DNA from: Prevotella sp.
Lineage (GTDB): Bacteria > Bacteroidota > Bacteroidia > Bacteroidales > Bacteroidaceae
Assembly: GCA_017474485.1 (NCBI GenBank)
Contig: JAFVHO010000121.1
Coordinates: forward strand, 1-33,862
Direction: 5' to 3'
DNA length: 33,862 nucleotides
Position 1 is the first letter of the stretch. The number at the start of each line of letters is the position of its first letter. The translations under genes and the position numbers were made by a program. Below are positions 1 to 9,000 of this stretch, piece by piece. The notes beneath the pieces are model-generated. The model was given only the letters and a program-made list of their open reading frames with translations. It did not search any database and was not told the DNA's origin.

Positions 1-621
1 AGCCTGGAACGATCCGATCATACCGAGCACAGTACCGAACAGAGCGGTCAGGGTACCCAGAGATACGATGGTAGCAACCATAGGCATGTTCATCTGAAGG
101 GTAGGCATCTCCAGCTGGGTAGCCTCCTCGTGAGCCTGAGAAATCTTGGCAATCTTAGCGGCCTTCTTCAGTGTGCTGTCGGTTTCAACAGTCTGATACA
201 TATTGATAGAAGCCAGCACGACGTTACCTACAGAACCCTGCATCTTGTTGCAAAGATCCTTAGCCTTTGTGAAGTCCTGAGCCTTGATGGCGTTCTTAAC
301 TTCAGCAGTGAACTTAGCGAGGTTCATCTTACCAGAAGCACTCTTGATAGCGAAGAAACGCTCGAAGCCGAGGCAGATAACGGTGAACAGCAGAGTCAGA
401 ATCAGACCTACCACGAAACCACCCTTATAAACGGTACCCAGAAGGTTTGCAGGATGACCTGAACGGTCGCCACCGATGAAGTTGTCGGGGTTACCCATTA
501 CGAAATACCATACACTGTAACCAGCGATAGCGCAAATCACCAGGATGATCCATGCGTCCTTAACACCTCCGAAGCCCGAATTCTTTTTGGCTGGGGCTGC
601 AGCCTTTGTTGTTGTTGCCAT
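1..621 (-). CDS. exbB: MotA/TolQ/ExbB proton channel family protein (partial, 3' end outside window)
   Basis: Inner-membrane channel subunit of a TonB-ExbB-ExbD-type energiser, which uses the proton motive force to drive outer-membrane transport. Translating the minus strand from the ATG at 619-621 gives 207 residues open to the window edge. The N-terminus is Ala/Lys-rich. Hydrophobic segments lie near residues 24-43 and 69-87, and a third starts near 181 with the typical small-residue stretch SLGTLTALFGTVLGMIGSF, a hallmark of the TolQ/ExbB pore helices. The intervening 90-180 part is the cytoplasmic domain. The extra first helix before the canonical ones is common in Bacteroidota members (family knowledge). 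The rest of the gene, and probably exbD/tonB, would lie upstream of base 1 in window coordinates. MotA is unlikely given the length and motifs, but TolQ cannot be excluded. Confidence 0.9.
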   Translation of the reverse strand, partial: MATTTKAAAPAKKNSGFGGVKDAWIILVICAIAGYSVWYFVMGNPDNFIGGDRSGHPANLLGTVYKGGFVVGLILTLLFTVICLGFERFFAIKSASGKMNLAKFTAEVKNAIKAQDFTKAKDLCNKMQGSVGNVVLASINMYQTVETDSTLKKAAKIAKISQAHEEATQLEMPTLQMNMPMVATIVSLGTLTALFGTVLGMIGSFQA

Positions 622-736
622 AAATTTGAATTTTTTTTAGTTATTAAAGAAATTAAGTTTAAATATGTTTCTGATTTAAAGTCCCTTAGCATTTTGTTTC
701 CGAACACGCACCAGTTAACTGATGCATAATTCTCGG

Positions 737-744
737 CAAAGATA
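737..744 (-). promoter_or_regulatory. Putative -7 element for exbB
   Basis: The minus strand reads TATCTTTG, matching the Bacteroidota -7 consensus TAnnTTTG, about 115 bases before the exbB start. No clear TTTG -33 box sits at the expected 19-20 base spacing. The remainder of the 183-base gap 622-804 is AT-rich and holds no gene that I can see. Confidence 0.4.
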
Positions 745-804
745 ACAAATTAGGGCGTATTTACAGCCTAATTAAGAACTTTTAACTTGATATTTCTCAA
801 TTTT

Positions 805-2001
805 TTATTTTAACTGTCCTAAAACGTCTTTAATTCGACGCATTGCCTCCACGATATTCTCGTCGCTGGTAGCATAACTCATGCGGAAACAGGCAGGGTC
901 TCCAAAGGCGTCGCCACCTACGGTAGCAACATGTCCTTTTTCTAGCAGATACATGGCCAAATCAGTACTGTTTCCGATGGTTCTGCCATCGGGGGTCTGT
1001 TTGCCATAGAAACTGCTACACTTGGGGAACAGGTAGAACGCGCCTTCAGGTACGTTGACCTCCAGTCCGGGAATGTCCTTCGCCAATTTAACGATCAAGT
1101 CGCGACGGCGCTCAAAGGCCAGACGCATCTCCTCAACACACTCCTGACTGCTGGTGTATGCAAACTCGGCGGCTTTCTGGCTGACGCTACACGGTCCGCT
1201 GGTATATTGTCCCTGTAGTTTGTTGCAACCCTTGACAATCCACTCTGGAGCGGCGATGTAGCCAATACGCCAACCTGTCATAGCATACGCCTTTGATACG
1301 CCGTTGACAATAATCGAGCGCTCCTTCATACCTTCGAACTGTGCGATGGACTGGTGCTTGCCAATGTAATTGATGTGCTCGTAGATTTCGTCTGCAAGTA
1401 CAAACAGATCGTCGTGCTTTAATATGACCTTTGCCAACGACTCCAACTCATCCTTTGAATACACGCTACCCGTTGGGTTGCTGGGGGAACAAAGGATAAT
1501 GAGGCGTGTCTTAGGCGTAATGGCATTCTCCAATTGTGCTGCAGCCATCTTGAAGTTCTGTTCGAAACCAGCCTCGACAATGACGGGGGTACCGCCTGCC
1601 AGCAACACCATTTGTGGATAGCTGACCCAGTAGGGTGCGGGAATGATGACTTCGTCGCCGGGGTTCACCAGCGCCATGACCGTGTTGCAAACGCTCTGCT
1701 TGGCACCATTCGACACTAGAATCTCGGCAGGTGTATAGTGTAGCTGGTTCTCGCGTTCCAATTTGCGGGCTATAGCCTGACGCAAATCGGGATAGCCAGG
1801 AACGGGCGAATACTTCGAGAAATTCTCGTCGATAGCCATTTTGGCAGCCTGCTTGATGTGGTCGGGTGTATTGAAGTCGGGTTCTCCGACGCTCATGTTG
1901 ATGACGTCGATGCCCTGGGCTTTCATTTCAGAACTTTTTTGCGACATGGCCAGCGTTGCTGATGGAGCCAGTCTCTGCAAACGGTCAGATAATTGTGCCA
2001 T
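805..2001 (-). CDS. aspC: Pyridoxal-phosphate aspartate aminotransferase (class I)
   Basis: Cytoplasmic transaminase interconverting aspartate/2-oxoglutarate and oxaloacetate/glutamate. The 398-residue length is normal for the Igamma subgroup. Fold-type-I motifs are visible: the N-terminal substrate loop SVGEPDF (37-43), the SNPTG cofactor loop (174-178), DEIYE (204-208), the PLP Schiff-base lysine K237 in VNGVSKAYAMTGWR, and an arginine in the C-terminal CFRMSYATS segment for the substrate alpha-carboxylate. The gene stands alone: it has its own -7 element upstream and 103 bases separate it from the ribBA stop. Substrate range (aspartate versus prephenate or other amino acids) cannot be settled from sequence, so the symbol is provisional. 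Confidence 0.9.
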   Translation of the reverse strand: MAQLSDRLQRLAPSATLAMSQKSSEMKAQGIDVINMSVGEPDFNTPDHIKQAAKMAIDENFSKYSPVPGYPDLRQAIARKLERENQLHYTPAEILVSNGAKQSVCNTVMALVNPGDEVIIPAPYWVSYPQMVLLAGGTPVIVEAGFEQNFKMAAAQLENAITPKTRLIILCSPSNPTGSVYSKDELESLAKVILKHDDLFVLADEIYEHINYIGKHQSIAQFEGMKERSIIVNGVSKAYAMTGWRIGYIAAPEWIVKGCNKLQGQYTSGPCSVSQKAAEFAYTSSQECVEEMRLAFERRRDLIVKLAKDIPGLEVNVPEGAFYLFPKCSSFYGKQTPDGRTIGNSTDLAMYLLEKGHVATVGGDAFGDPACFRMSYATSDENIVEAMRRIKDVLGQLK

Positions 2002-2029
2002 AATGATGCTTTATGTATAAATTTAGCTG

Positions 2030-2037
2030 CAAAAGTA
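2030..2037 (-). promoter_or_regulatory. Putative -7 element for the aminotransferase gene
   Basis: The minus strand reads TACTTTTG, a TAnnTTTG match ending 29 bases before the ATG. The -33 region has only a T-rich stretch, so this is a partial promoter match. Confidence 0.45.
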
Positions 2038-2104
2038 CGCATTTTATTCTTGAAAAACGAATATTTGCGTCACAATTTATTTCTTAATTTTTATTTTTTA
2101 ATGT

Positions 2105-3316
2105 TTACTTCAAATGAAGCTGATGTCCCATGCGGTCTTTTTTGGTCTTCAGATAGCGCAGATTATACTCGTTGGGGGCTATTTCGATGCCTACGTTGTC
2201 GACGATTTCCAACCCGTAGGCTTCCAGTCCTACACGCTTTACGGGATTATTGGTTATCAGGCGCATCTTCTGCACGCCCAATAGACGGAGTATTTGTGCA
2301 CCACAGCCGTAGTCGCGCTCATCGGCCTTGAATCCTAAGCAGAGGTTGGCGTCAACAGTGTCGTAGCCCTCCTCCTGCAGTTTGTAGGCGGCCAGTTTGT
2401 TCATCAGTCCGATGCCACGGCCTTCCTGCTGCATGTAGACGATGACGCCTTTGCCCTCCTTCTCTATCATCTCCATGGACTTATGCAACTGTTCACCACA
2501 GTCGCAGCGTTTCGAACCGAGGATATCGCCCGTGGCACATGATGAATGTACGCGTACCAGGATGGGCTCGCCTTCCTTCCATTCGCCCTTGATAAGTGCG
2601 AAGTGCTCCAGACCGTTGCTCTTCTGACGGAAGGGAATGATGCGGAAGTGGCCATATTCCGTGGGCATGTCCACCTCGACGCCCTGTTCCACGATGCTCT
2701 CCTTCTTCAGTCGGTAGGCTATCATGTCCTTGATGGTGATAATCTTCAGGTTGTGCTCCTTGGCAAACGCCATCAGCTGGGGCATGCGGGCCATCGTTCC
2801 GTCATCGTTCATAATCTCGATGAGGGCACCAGCGGGGTACAAGCCACATAGCTTGCACAGATCGATGGCAGCCTCTGTATGGCCTGAGCGCCGCAACACG
2901 CCATTGTCTTGTGCATACAGCGGACTGATATGTCCTGGACGGCCGAACGATTGGGCTGTAGACGTGGGGTCGGCCAATGCTCGGATGGTAGCAGCACGGT
3001 CGTGGGCCGATACACCCGTCGTGCAGCCTTCTATCTTGTCAACAGTAACAGTAAATGGTGTACCCAACAGCGATGTGTTGTCCTGCACTTGATGAGGCAG
3101 TTCCAACTCTTGTGCACGGCTGATAGTGACGGGTGCACACAGCACGCCACGTGCGTTCTTCAGCATGAAGTTCACCATTTCAGGCGTTATCTTCTCGGCG
3201 GCACAGATAAGGTCGCCCTCGTTTTCGCGGTCTTCGTCGTCCACTACAATGACAAATTTGCCTTCACTGAAGTCGTCCAGTGCTTCGTCGATAGTATTCA
3301 GTTTCAATTGTTCCAT
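2105..3316 (-). CDS. ribBA: Bifunctional 3,4-dihydroxy-2-butanone 4-phosphate synthase / GTP cyclohydrolase II
   Basis: Makes both riboflavin precursors: RibB converts ribulose 5-phosphate to dihydroxybutanone phosphate, and RibA opens GTP. I start at 3316 ([10 protein letters not shown], 403 residues). The longer open frame to 3490 would run into the upstream lptG gene and its first 58 residues look like shadow sequence. The RibB half (about 1-200) shows the acidic metal-binding loop [11 protein letters not shown] (26-36) and RRSGHTEAA (142-150). The RibA half (about 205-403) has the zinc ligands C260, C271 and C273 in [16 protein letters not shown], followed by QQEGRGIGL (296-304). Both active sites look intact, so the fusion should be fully bifunctional. 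The gene follows lptG by 20 bases on the same strand, implying cotranscription. Confidence 0.96.
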   Translation of the reverse strand: MEQLKLNTIDEALDDFSEGKFVIVVDDEDRENEGDLICAAEKITPEMVNFMLKNARGVLCAPVTISRAQELELPHQVQDNTSLLGTPFTVTVDKIEGCTTGVSAHDRAATIRALADPTSTAQSFGRPGHISPLYAQDNGVLRRSGHTEAAIDLCKLCGLYPAGALIEIMNDDGTMARMPQLMAFAKEHNLKIITIKDMIAYRLKKESIVEQGVEVDMPTEYGHFRIIPFRQKSNGLEHFALIKGEWKEGEPILVRVHSSCATGDILGSKRCDCGEQLHKSMEMIEKEGKGVIVYMQQEGRGIGLMNKLAAYKLQEEGYDTVDANLCLGFKADERDYGCGAQILRLLGVQKMRLITNNPVKRVGLEAYGLEIVDNVGIEIAPNEYNLRYLKTKKDRMGHQLHLK

Positions 3317-3336
3317 TCCGTATACCTTATTATATA

Positions 3337-5238
3337 TTATATAAATTTGGTTTCTATTCTTTCTGTGATGGCCTTGTTGGCCTTTTCTATTACTTTCAGG
3401 TCGCGATATAGGCGCAAGCGGAATCTGAGCATGCGCAGATAGAAGAAGAGACCTGCGGGCACCACCAGTCCTGTTATCACGTTCAGCCATTTTCTGCGGA
3501 AAGGACGTGTGTGGGCGTGTGTGGCCAGGATGGGGTAGGTATTCACCTCGTTCAATATAATTTTGTCGCGCGTGTTCGACAGGTCTTCTATCACCTCTTC
3601 CAGTCGTTCGCTGATGCGGCTGATGGCCTGGTCGTCACCTGGATGGAAGAATACCTTGATGGGGTTAGGCCAGTCGCGCAGCCTATGCTCTTGTGTATAT
3701 TGGTCGATATCGTCAGTAATTTGTCTAAGCATCACGGCATCCTGAGTATAGTCTGGGTCGTTGATAATCACCTCCTTGCCGATGGTCGGACGCTTCTGGC
3801 GTAAACCCAGCATGCGCATCATCAGCGATTTGTACAGGTCAATATTGAACACTACCGAGTCGTTGTTGGCTTTATAGGTGAAGAAGATAGCGATGGGTGA
3901 GAGCACTGCCGTTCCTAAGAATTTACCGAACCATACCGTCCAGTTGTCGTCGCGGGCCATCTTCATGCCTGTATTGTCTAAGATGTAGAACACGATGAAC
4001 ACCAACACCGAGATAATCACAGGTACGCCCAGTCCACCCTTGCGGATAATGGCACCCAGCGGAGCACCGATAAAGAAGAATATCAGACAACTTAACGACA
4101 GCGTGAACTTGTTGATGGCCTCCATCTGGTGCAGACGCTCCTCACGGTTCAAATAGTCCGAATATTCTGATTTGAACTCCAGGTCGTTCATGGCAGCCTT
4201 GGCATCGTTCGATGCCATCTGCATGACGTTTTGCTTCTGCTCGCCACTCAGTTTGGCATAAAGGGCGTCAAAGTCCAAGGTGCCTTTCTCTACCTCCTTT
4301 ACTAGTTTGGTCGAATCGTCCTTATTCAATTGGGGCTTGTAGAACGTTGCGTAGGTTGCCTCCTTAAAATACTGATGCCCCACTGAGTCATTGAATTCCC
4401 GTATCGAGTCCAAATCGTGCATAATCTTGCTCAGTCCTTTCGAACGGGCATCGGACGAAATGCCGCCCACGTCCGACATATCTAGACCGCTGTCGAAATC
4501 CAGTACTATCTGCTTCGTCGAGAAGGTCTCGCGTCGGTATGGCACGTTGGCTGCCACGCCCATACCACCTTGTCGCATGTTCTCAAACCACTCGCCGCTA
4601 TACAGCGTCAGCAGGATGTGCTTCTTCTCTTCTGTGGCTTGTAAACGTCCCGAGTCAGCCAAAATCACCGCAGCATCCTCGTAGCCGCCATTCATGCGGT
4701 AAATCATGATGCCGTACAGCGTACCTTTCTTTACATCTTTCTTCTGCACGTAGAGGTTTGAGCCTGGTATGCCGTCATAGAAGATGCCTTCCGGTATCTC
4801 AACCTCAGGATTCTTCTGCTTCATAGCTACCAGCAGCTGGCGGAACGACGCAAAGGCCTTCGGACCAATTACCTCCTGAAAGTAGAATGACATCAACGAG
4901 ATGGCCAGCGTGATGACTATCAGCGAACGGAAAGCCTGCATTAGTGAAATGCCTGCCGCCTTGATGGCCGTCAGTTCTGAACTCTCACCTAGATTTCCGA
5001 ATGCTATCAGCGAACTCAACAGAATGGCCAGCGGGAAAGCCTGGGGCATCAACATGATGCCCATATACCAGAAAAATTGGGCCAACACGTCCAGTGACAA
5101 ACCCTTACCAATCAGTTCGTCGACGTAACGCCACAGAAACTGCATCATCAGCACAAACTGGCAGATGAAGAAAGTGGCTATAAACAGCAGACCGAACTGT
5201 TTAGCTATAAATATGTCTAACTTTTTTATCCGAAACAT
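3337..5238 (-). CDS. LptF/LptG (YjgP/YjgQ) family LPS-export permease
   Basis: Inner-membrane permease of the LPS transport family, working with the LptB ATPase to extract LPS towards the periplasmic bridge. At 633 residues it is much longer than the roughly 360 of E. coli LptF or LptG. Three membrane segments occur near the N-terminus (about 12-36, 60-82 and 103-122). A large periplasmic jellyroll-type region follows (about 125-370), then three more helices (about 376-396, 403-422 and 436-456) including the family signature [14 protein letters not shown] (391-404). A charged C-terminal extension of about 170 residues ends with another hydrophobic segment ([17 protein letters not shown]). Such extended forms are usual in Bacteroidota. 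I cannot tell LptF from LptG, so no symbol is given. The start codon lies inside a perfect 16-bp palindrome. Confidence 0.9.
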   Translation of the reverse strand: MFRIKKLDIFIAKQFGLLFIATFFICQFVLMMQFLWRYVDELIGKGLSLDVLAQFFWYMGIMLMPQAFPLAILLSSLIAFGNLGESSELTAIKAAGISLMQAFRSLIVITLAISLMSFYFQEVIGPKAFASFRQLLVAMKQKNPEVEIPEGIFYDGIPGSNLYVQKKDVKKGTLYGIMIYRMNGGYEDAAVILADSGRLQATEEKKHILLTLYSGEWFENMRQGGMGVAANVPYRRETFSTKQIVLDFDSGLDMSDVGGISSDARSKGLSKIMHDLDSIREFNDSVGHQYFKEATYATFYKPQLNKDDSTKLVKEVEKGTLDFDALYAKLSGEQKQNVMQMASNDAKAAMNDLEFKSEYSDYLNREERLHQMEAINKFTLSLSCLIFFFIGAPLGAIIRKGGLGVPVIISVLVFIVFYILDNTGMKMARDDNWTVWFGKFLGTAVLSPIAIFFTYKANNDSVVFNIDLYKSLMMRMLGLRQKRPTIGKEVIINDPDYTQDAVMLRQITDDIDQYTQEHRLRDWPNPIKVFFHPGDDQAISRISERLEEVIEDLSNTRDKIILNEVNTYPILATHAHTRPFRRKWLNVITGLVVPAGLFFYLRMLRFRLRLYRDLKVIEKANKAITERIETKFI

Positions 5239-5245
5239 GTTTCGG
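5230..5245. promoter_or_regulatory. Perfect 16-bp palindrome over the lptF/G start codon
   Basis: The bases CCGAAACATGTTTCGG read the same on both strands. The ATG of the permease gene lies in the centre, and a TACCTTTG -7 element sits 4 bases upstream. It would therefore occupy the first transcribed bases and could be an operator or a 5' hairpin masking initiation. No regulator is known; this is structure only. Confidence 0.45.
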
Positions 5246-5249
5246 GATG

Positions 5250-5257
5250 CAAAGGTA
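5250..5257 (-). promoter_or_regulatory. Putative -7 element for lptF/G-ribBA
   Basis: The minus strand reads TACCTTTG, a perfect TAnnTTTG match only 11 bases before the ATG at 5238. If used, the message would have a leader of only a few bases. No TTTG box is present at the right spacing; the heptamer array begins there instead. Confidence 0.4.
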
Positions 5258-5263
5258 ATAATA

Positions 5264-5346
5264 AATTAAGAATTAAGAGTGAAGAATTAAGAATTATTTT
5301 AATTCAATCGCATGTTTTCTTAACTCTTAACTCTTAATTCTTAACT
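5264..5346. repeat. Pair of inverted heptamer arrays (AATTAAG / CTTAACT)
   Basis: Left array, period 7 from 5264: AATTAAG, AATTAAG, AGTGAAG, AATTAAG, AATTATT. Right array from 5319: CTTAACT, CTTAACT, CTTAATT, CTTAACT. The two are inverted relative to each other and share a perfect 15-bp complementary arm (5266-5280 with 5330-5344) that could form a stem around a 49-base loop. The block fills the gap between the START-like gene (stop at 5349) and the lptF/G promoter. Confidence 0.75.
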
Positions 5347-5348
5347 TC

Positions 5349-5747
5349 TCAGAAACCACTGACGCGGTGCAACCTTTCGAAGTTGTCGTCCCAGATGCCT
5401 CGTAGGTCGGCTTCTTCGTCATCGTCGGCGGCAAAGTCTGTTATAAGCAGGCTCAGCATACCTGTCAGGTCGCTTTCCTCAATTCTGATTTCCCAGTAAG
5501 CCTCGGGAGTGTCCTCGTGATAGTCCCACAACAGGCGTATGTAGTTCATCTTTTCTTTTTCTAATATGCGCGACGTTTTGGTGTCACGCTCTGTCCACGG
5601 GTGTCCCCATGTGAACGTCATGCTGTCATCTACTTCTACTACTTGGTCTGCCAGCCACTTCTGTAGCCCTGCTGCATTGCTAATCAAGTCCCACACCAGT
5701 CGTGTAGATTTCGTGCTCAGCGGGTATTCTAAGGTAAGTTTTTGCAT
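5349..5747 (-). CDS. START-like / SRPBCC-fold domain protein
   Basis: A 132-residue soluble protein with no signal peptide, resembling the START-like (AHSA1-related) family common in Bacteroidota. The N-terminal half has the typical pattern of a strand, then a helix containing LVWDLISNAAGLQKWLAD, then short strands such as MTFTWG. The C-terminal helix NFERLHRVSGF would close the hydrophobic cavity. The fold is predicted to bind a hydrophobic ligand or act as a small chaperone, but the ligand and role are not known and I assign none. It is separated from lptF/G by an inverted heptamer array and has its own divergent promoter facing that of the tRNA gene. Confidence 0.75.
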   Translation of the reverse strand: MQKLTLEYPLSTKSTRLVWDLISNAAGLQKWLADQVVEVDDSMTFTWGHPWTERDTKTSRILEKEKMNYIRLLWDYHEDTPEAYWEIRIEESDLTGMLSLLITDFAADDDEEADLRGIWDDNFERLHRVSGF

Positions 5748-5791
5748 AGATTTTCTATATTATAGATTAGTAATGTCCTTGAATAACACTG

Positions 5792-5821
5792 CAAAAATAC
5801 AAAAAATAACCGAAATACAAG
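5792..5821 (-). promoter_or_regulatory. Promoter of the START-like gene
   Basis: On the minus strand CTTG is followed after 18 bases by TATTTTTG, a good fit to the Bacteroidota -33/-7 promoter. It ends 44 bases before the ATG. Confidence 0.5.
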
Positions 5822-5840
5822 CATTTTTTTGCAGAAAAGT

Positions 5841-5871
5841 TTTGGAAGTACGAAAAAAAGTGTTACCTTTG
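5841..5871 (+). promoter_or_regulatory. Promoter of tRNA-Met
   Basis: TTTG at 5841-5844, a 19-base spacer, then TACCTTTG at 5864-5871: a full match to the Bacteroidota consensus. The expected transcription start lies about a dozen bases upstream of the mature tRNA 5' end at 5890. Confidence 0.75.
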
Positions 5872-5889
5872 CACCCGCAAAACAAATAT

Positions 5890-5963
5890 GGCGGGGTAGC
5901 TCAGCTGGTTAGAGCGTCGGATTCATAATCCGGAGGTCGAGGGTTCGGGTCCCCCTCCCGCTA
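5890..5963 (+). tRNA. tRNA-Met (anticodon CAT), elongator type
   Basis: A 74-base cloverleaf. The acceptor GGCGGGG pairs with TCCCGCT (G-U pairs at both ends), with discriminator A73. The D stem is GCTC/GAGC, the anticodon stem TCGGA/TCCGG encloses the loop TTCATAA with anticodon CAT, and the T loop is TTCGGGT. No CCA is encoded after A73, so it must be added after transcription. It lacks the three consecutive G-C pairs of initiator tRNA at the base of the anticodon stem, so it is not fMet. A lysidine-modified tRNA-Ile2 also reads CAT and is the main alternative; the body sequence fits elongator Met better. It is a single-gene unit with its own promoter and terminator. Confidence 0.93.
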
Positions 5964-5970
5964 CAAGGAA

Positions 5971-6003
5971 ACATCCTAAAAGCAGCGCTTTTAGGATGTT
6001 TTT
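5971..6003 (+). terminator. Rho-independent terminator of tRNA-Met
   Basis: A perfect 13-bp stem (5971-5983 with 5987-5999), a 3-base loop and a T run starting at 5999. It lies 7 bases after the tRNA and just before the converging peptidase gene ends at 6013. Confidence 0.9.
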
Positions 6004-6012
6004 CTTTGTCCG

Positions 6013-9000
6013 TTAGTTACGTATCGTCTTATTCTTTTGGCCTGAGCGGACGATGTATAGTCCCTTAGGCAGTGACTTCAGACGCTGTTGCAGATTTGCG
6101 GCGTTGACCTCGGTTACCTTGTTGCCATTCACACCATAGATGGTGACGCTACCCTGATTGCCGTTGCTGACCATCTGGATACCATCAGTCTTCTCGGTAT
6201 AGGTAATGGTGTAGGTCATCTCGCTGGGGACGATGCTCATGGTGTAGGTCTCTGCATTGTACGATGCGGGCATCAGCCATGCACCGGCATCACCTACTAT
6301 CATAGTGCCTGAAAGGTCGGAGCAACCGTCCTTGACGGCGCAGAACAAGTGTGTCCAGAATCCAGCCTGGTCATTGTATGCCGAGGCGGGTGCAATCTTA
6401 AACCAGAGCTCTTCCTCCTTAGGTGCATTAAAGGTGATTTCCCACGTCTTGCCGTCATCGAGTTTCGTAAATGGATAGCTCTGGTCGTCAGAACTCCAAC
6501 TGTTCATGCTGCCAATGAGGTAGTAGCCTTTTTCCTCAAGTTTGACAGTGAAGATGTCTGATTGTGCGCTTTGAATTGTTTTGGGACCTACCATGTAGTG
6601 AACATTATAGAAATATTTAGCTCCGTCTTCCAGTCCGTCTAACTGCATGACAACAGTGGTGTCGGCACCTGCAGCTAGTTGTATAGGTGTGTTAACGGTT
6701 GCGACACGATTACCTGATTTTTCATTAAACATCTTGTATAAATCGATGGAAATGTCGTCGTCAAAGTCAACGGTGCCATAGTTCTTAACCTTGACACTTA
6801 CAAGTGCCGAATCGGCCTTTACAAGCCATACGCCCTTCTCTTTTACGGCATTTATGGTCTGTGCTGTCGTGGAGATCTGGGGTATTGGACGCGTATAGAC
6901 GGTATATGCATTGCTTTTGACACCTATCCATTCGTCTCCTGAGATATAATAGACAAGCATTAAGTAATTGTTGTCTTCAAGATTCTCAAAATTGAAGTTG
7001 ACGTCGATGGCTTGCCCTTCTTCTATTTTTACAGTCTGAGTTATCCTCTTCACAAAGCTGAAGTAGCCTGTCCCATCTTGTTGGTCCTTGTAGAGTTCAG
7101 CTTTGATGATATTGTCGTAAACGCTGGCACCGTTGTTTTTGATGCTGGCCTTCAGCTTGATGACATTTTCCTTGATGTAGCCATCAGTGAAATTATCCAC
7201 AGAGAAGCTAATTCCCAGATTAGCTTTAGGAGCGGTGACGACGTCAATGCTGTCTGCAATGAATGGTATGTATTCGTATTGTTGGGATTCAGCATTCCAT
7301 TGGCGCGTACAGACAGATACACTTGATTTGCCAGCTTTTTCAGGTATGAACGAGAAATCAACGGTTGTCGAATCGCCTGGGTCGAGGTCGAAATGGCATC
7401 CGCCCACCATTTTGCCGTCAACAATAAAGTAAATTTGGCCTAAATAGAGGGTTCCATTATTGGTGATTTTGGCAGTAACAGGCAATGGAGAAGCTACTTC
7501 CTTCTTGCCGGTAGCTGCTAACGTGCCGGTAAGACCGAAGGTGGGGCCGTGGAGTGTCAGCGTGTCGCCATCGATGATGGCATGGACGTATAAGTATTCA
7601 GCACCATTTGTTTCTCTCCATTCTTCAGTGCCTTCTAATCTGCATACAGGCTTCATGATCAATTCTTCTGAATCTGTATCATGCCCAAAGTTAAAGGTTG
7701 CCGGGATTTGTGAAGGATCCCAAAGACCATAACCTGGTTGTAGAGTTACCGAATAACCAGGAACCACTCCAAGCAATTCACCACTTGTTGAATAAACACC
7801 GATACCGGTTTCGAAAGTGTAAGTGTTATTTGTGTTGTTGTGGAAATTGTAGCCTAACCTGAAGACAAAATTCTCACCAGCTTTCGCACGATAGATGACC
7901 AAACTGTCTACAAACCAATCGCTGGTCGTCAGAATGGGGTCTTCAGTAGGCATAACACCTGTGTTGGGCTGCATGCCAAAGATAGCCCCCTGTCCCATAC
8001 TATAGCCGTCGGAACTCTGGGTGGCACCAGCTCCGGAATTGTTCTTAGAGTCGAGAATAGAGAGCAGGAAGTAGTCGTTACTGCTACCGCCCCAACCCCA
8101 GTTGACGTGGAAGTAGTCATCGCCGCCATATCCATCGACTACAAAGGCATGTCCTGAACCACTGGAATCTCCGTCATAATAGACTGGACGACCGGCTTTC
8201 AGTTCATCGTATACCCTTTGGTTCCACACGGCAGCTCGATAGTCTTTGTGAAGTTCGAAGGTCGTGGCCAAGTCGTAGTCAAAGTACGAGCGCAAAGCTA
8301 TGGCGACATCTCCACCGAAAGCACCGCTGAAATCCTTTGAATAGTTCATCTGTATGGAAGTTCCACACAGCAGCATCAGATTGGCCACGGCTTGCTTTTG
8401 GGATTCTGTCTCTTTGCCCTTGTATTTAGGCAACATGTTTTCCCAGTCAATAGATGTTCTTGCAGGAATTTCAGGCATCTGGAATTCCATATCCTTACTG
8501 GTGTAGCCGGGAATGACGTCAGTCGTGGCATTTGGGTATTTCCAGAAATACATGAGTTGTGCCATAGCTGTTGCGACACATCCTGTCAGACAATGTACGT
8601 TGCCATCCATAGGACAAAGGTCGTTGTAGGGCGATGTCTGATTCCATTCTATCGGACCTAACAATGGTTCAATAGCCTCGCCGGTGACAGTCTTGCGAGG
8701 TGCTGCAGCGTCGGGATGATAGTTCAGATATTCCATCTGGTCGGAGTAGCTCTTCAGCCATGCACGCATATTATCTGGCATGTTGTCGGGATCGATATTC
8801 CCTCTGTCTGAATAACCCAGCACCGCGGGGATACGGTCGTCGGCAGCGGCAATGACGTAGCCATGCCCGCCAGCAACATTGAATACATAGAGGCTGGGAG
8901 CCAGTTCACGATCTGTAATCTTGTAATGGCTTGTGGACACCAGTCGCAGGGCTTCTGGATTCTGGGTTACGGCTGCCGCACGACGGGGATTCATGAACTT

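Noticed and set aside
3317..3490. N-terminal extension of ribBA
   Set aside because: It overlaps the 3' end of lptF/G in another frame and precedes the conserved RibB start; not part of the family.
5890..5963. Initiator tRNA-fMet
   Set aside because: The anticodon stem lacks the three G-C pairs of initiators, and the end of the acceptor stem forms a G-U pair where initiators are usually mismatched.
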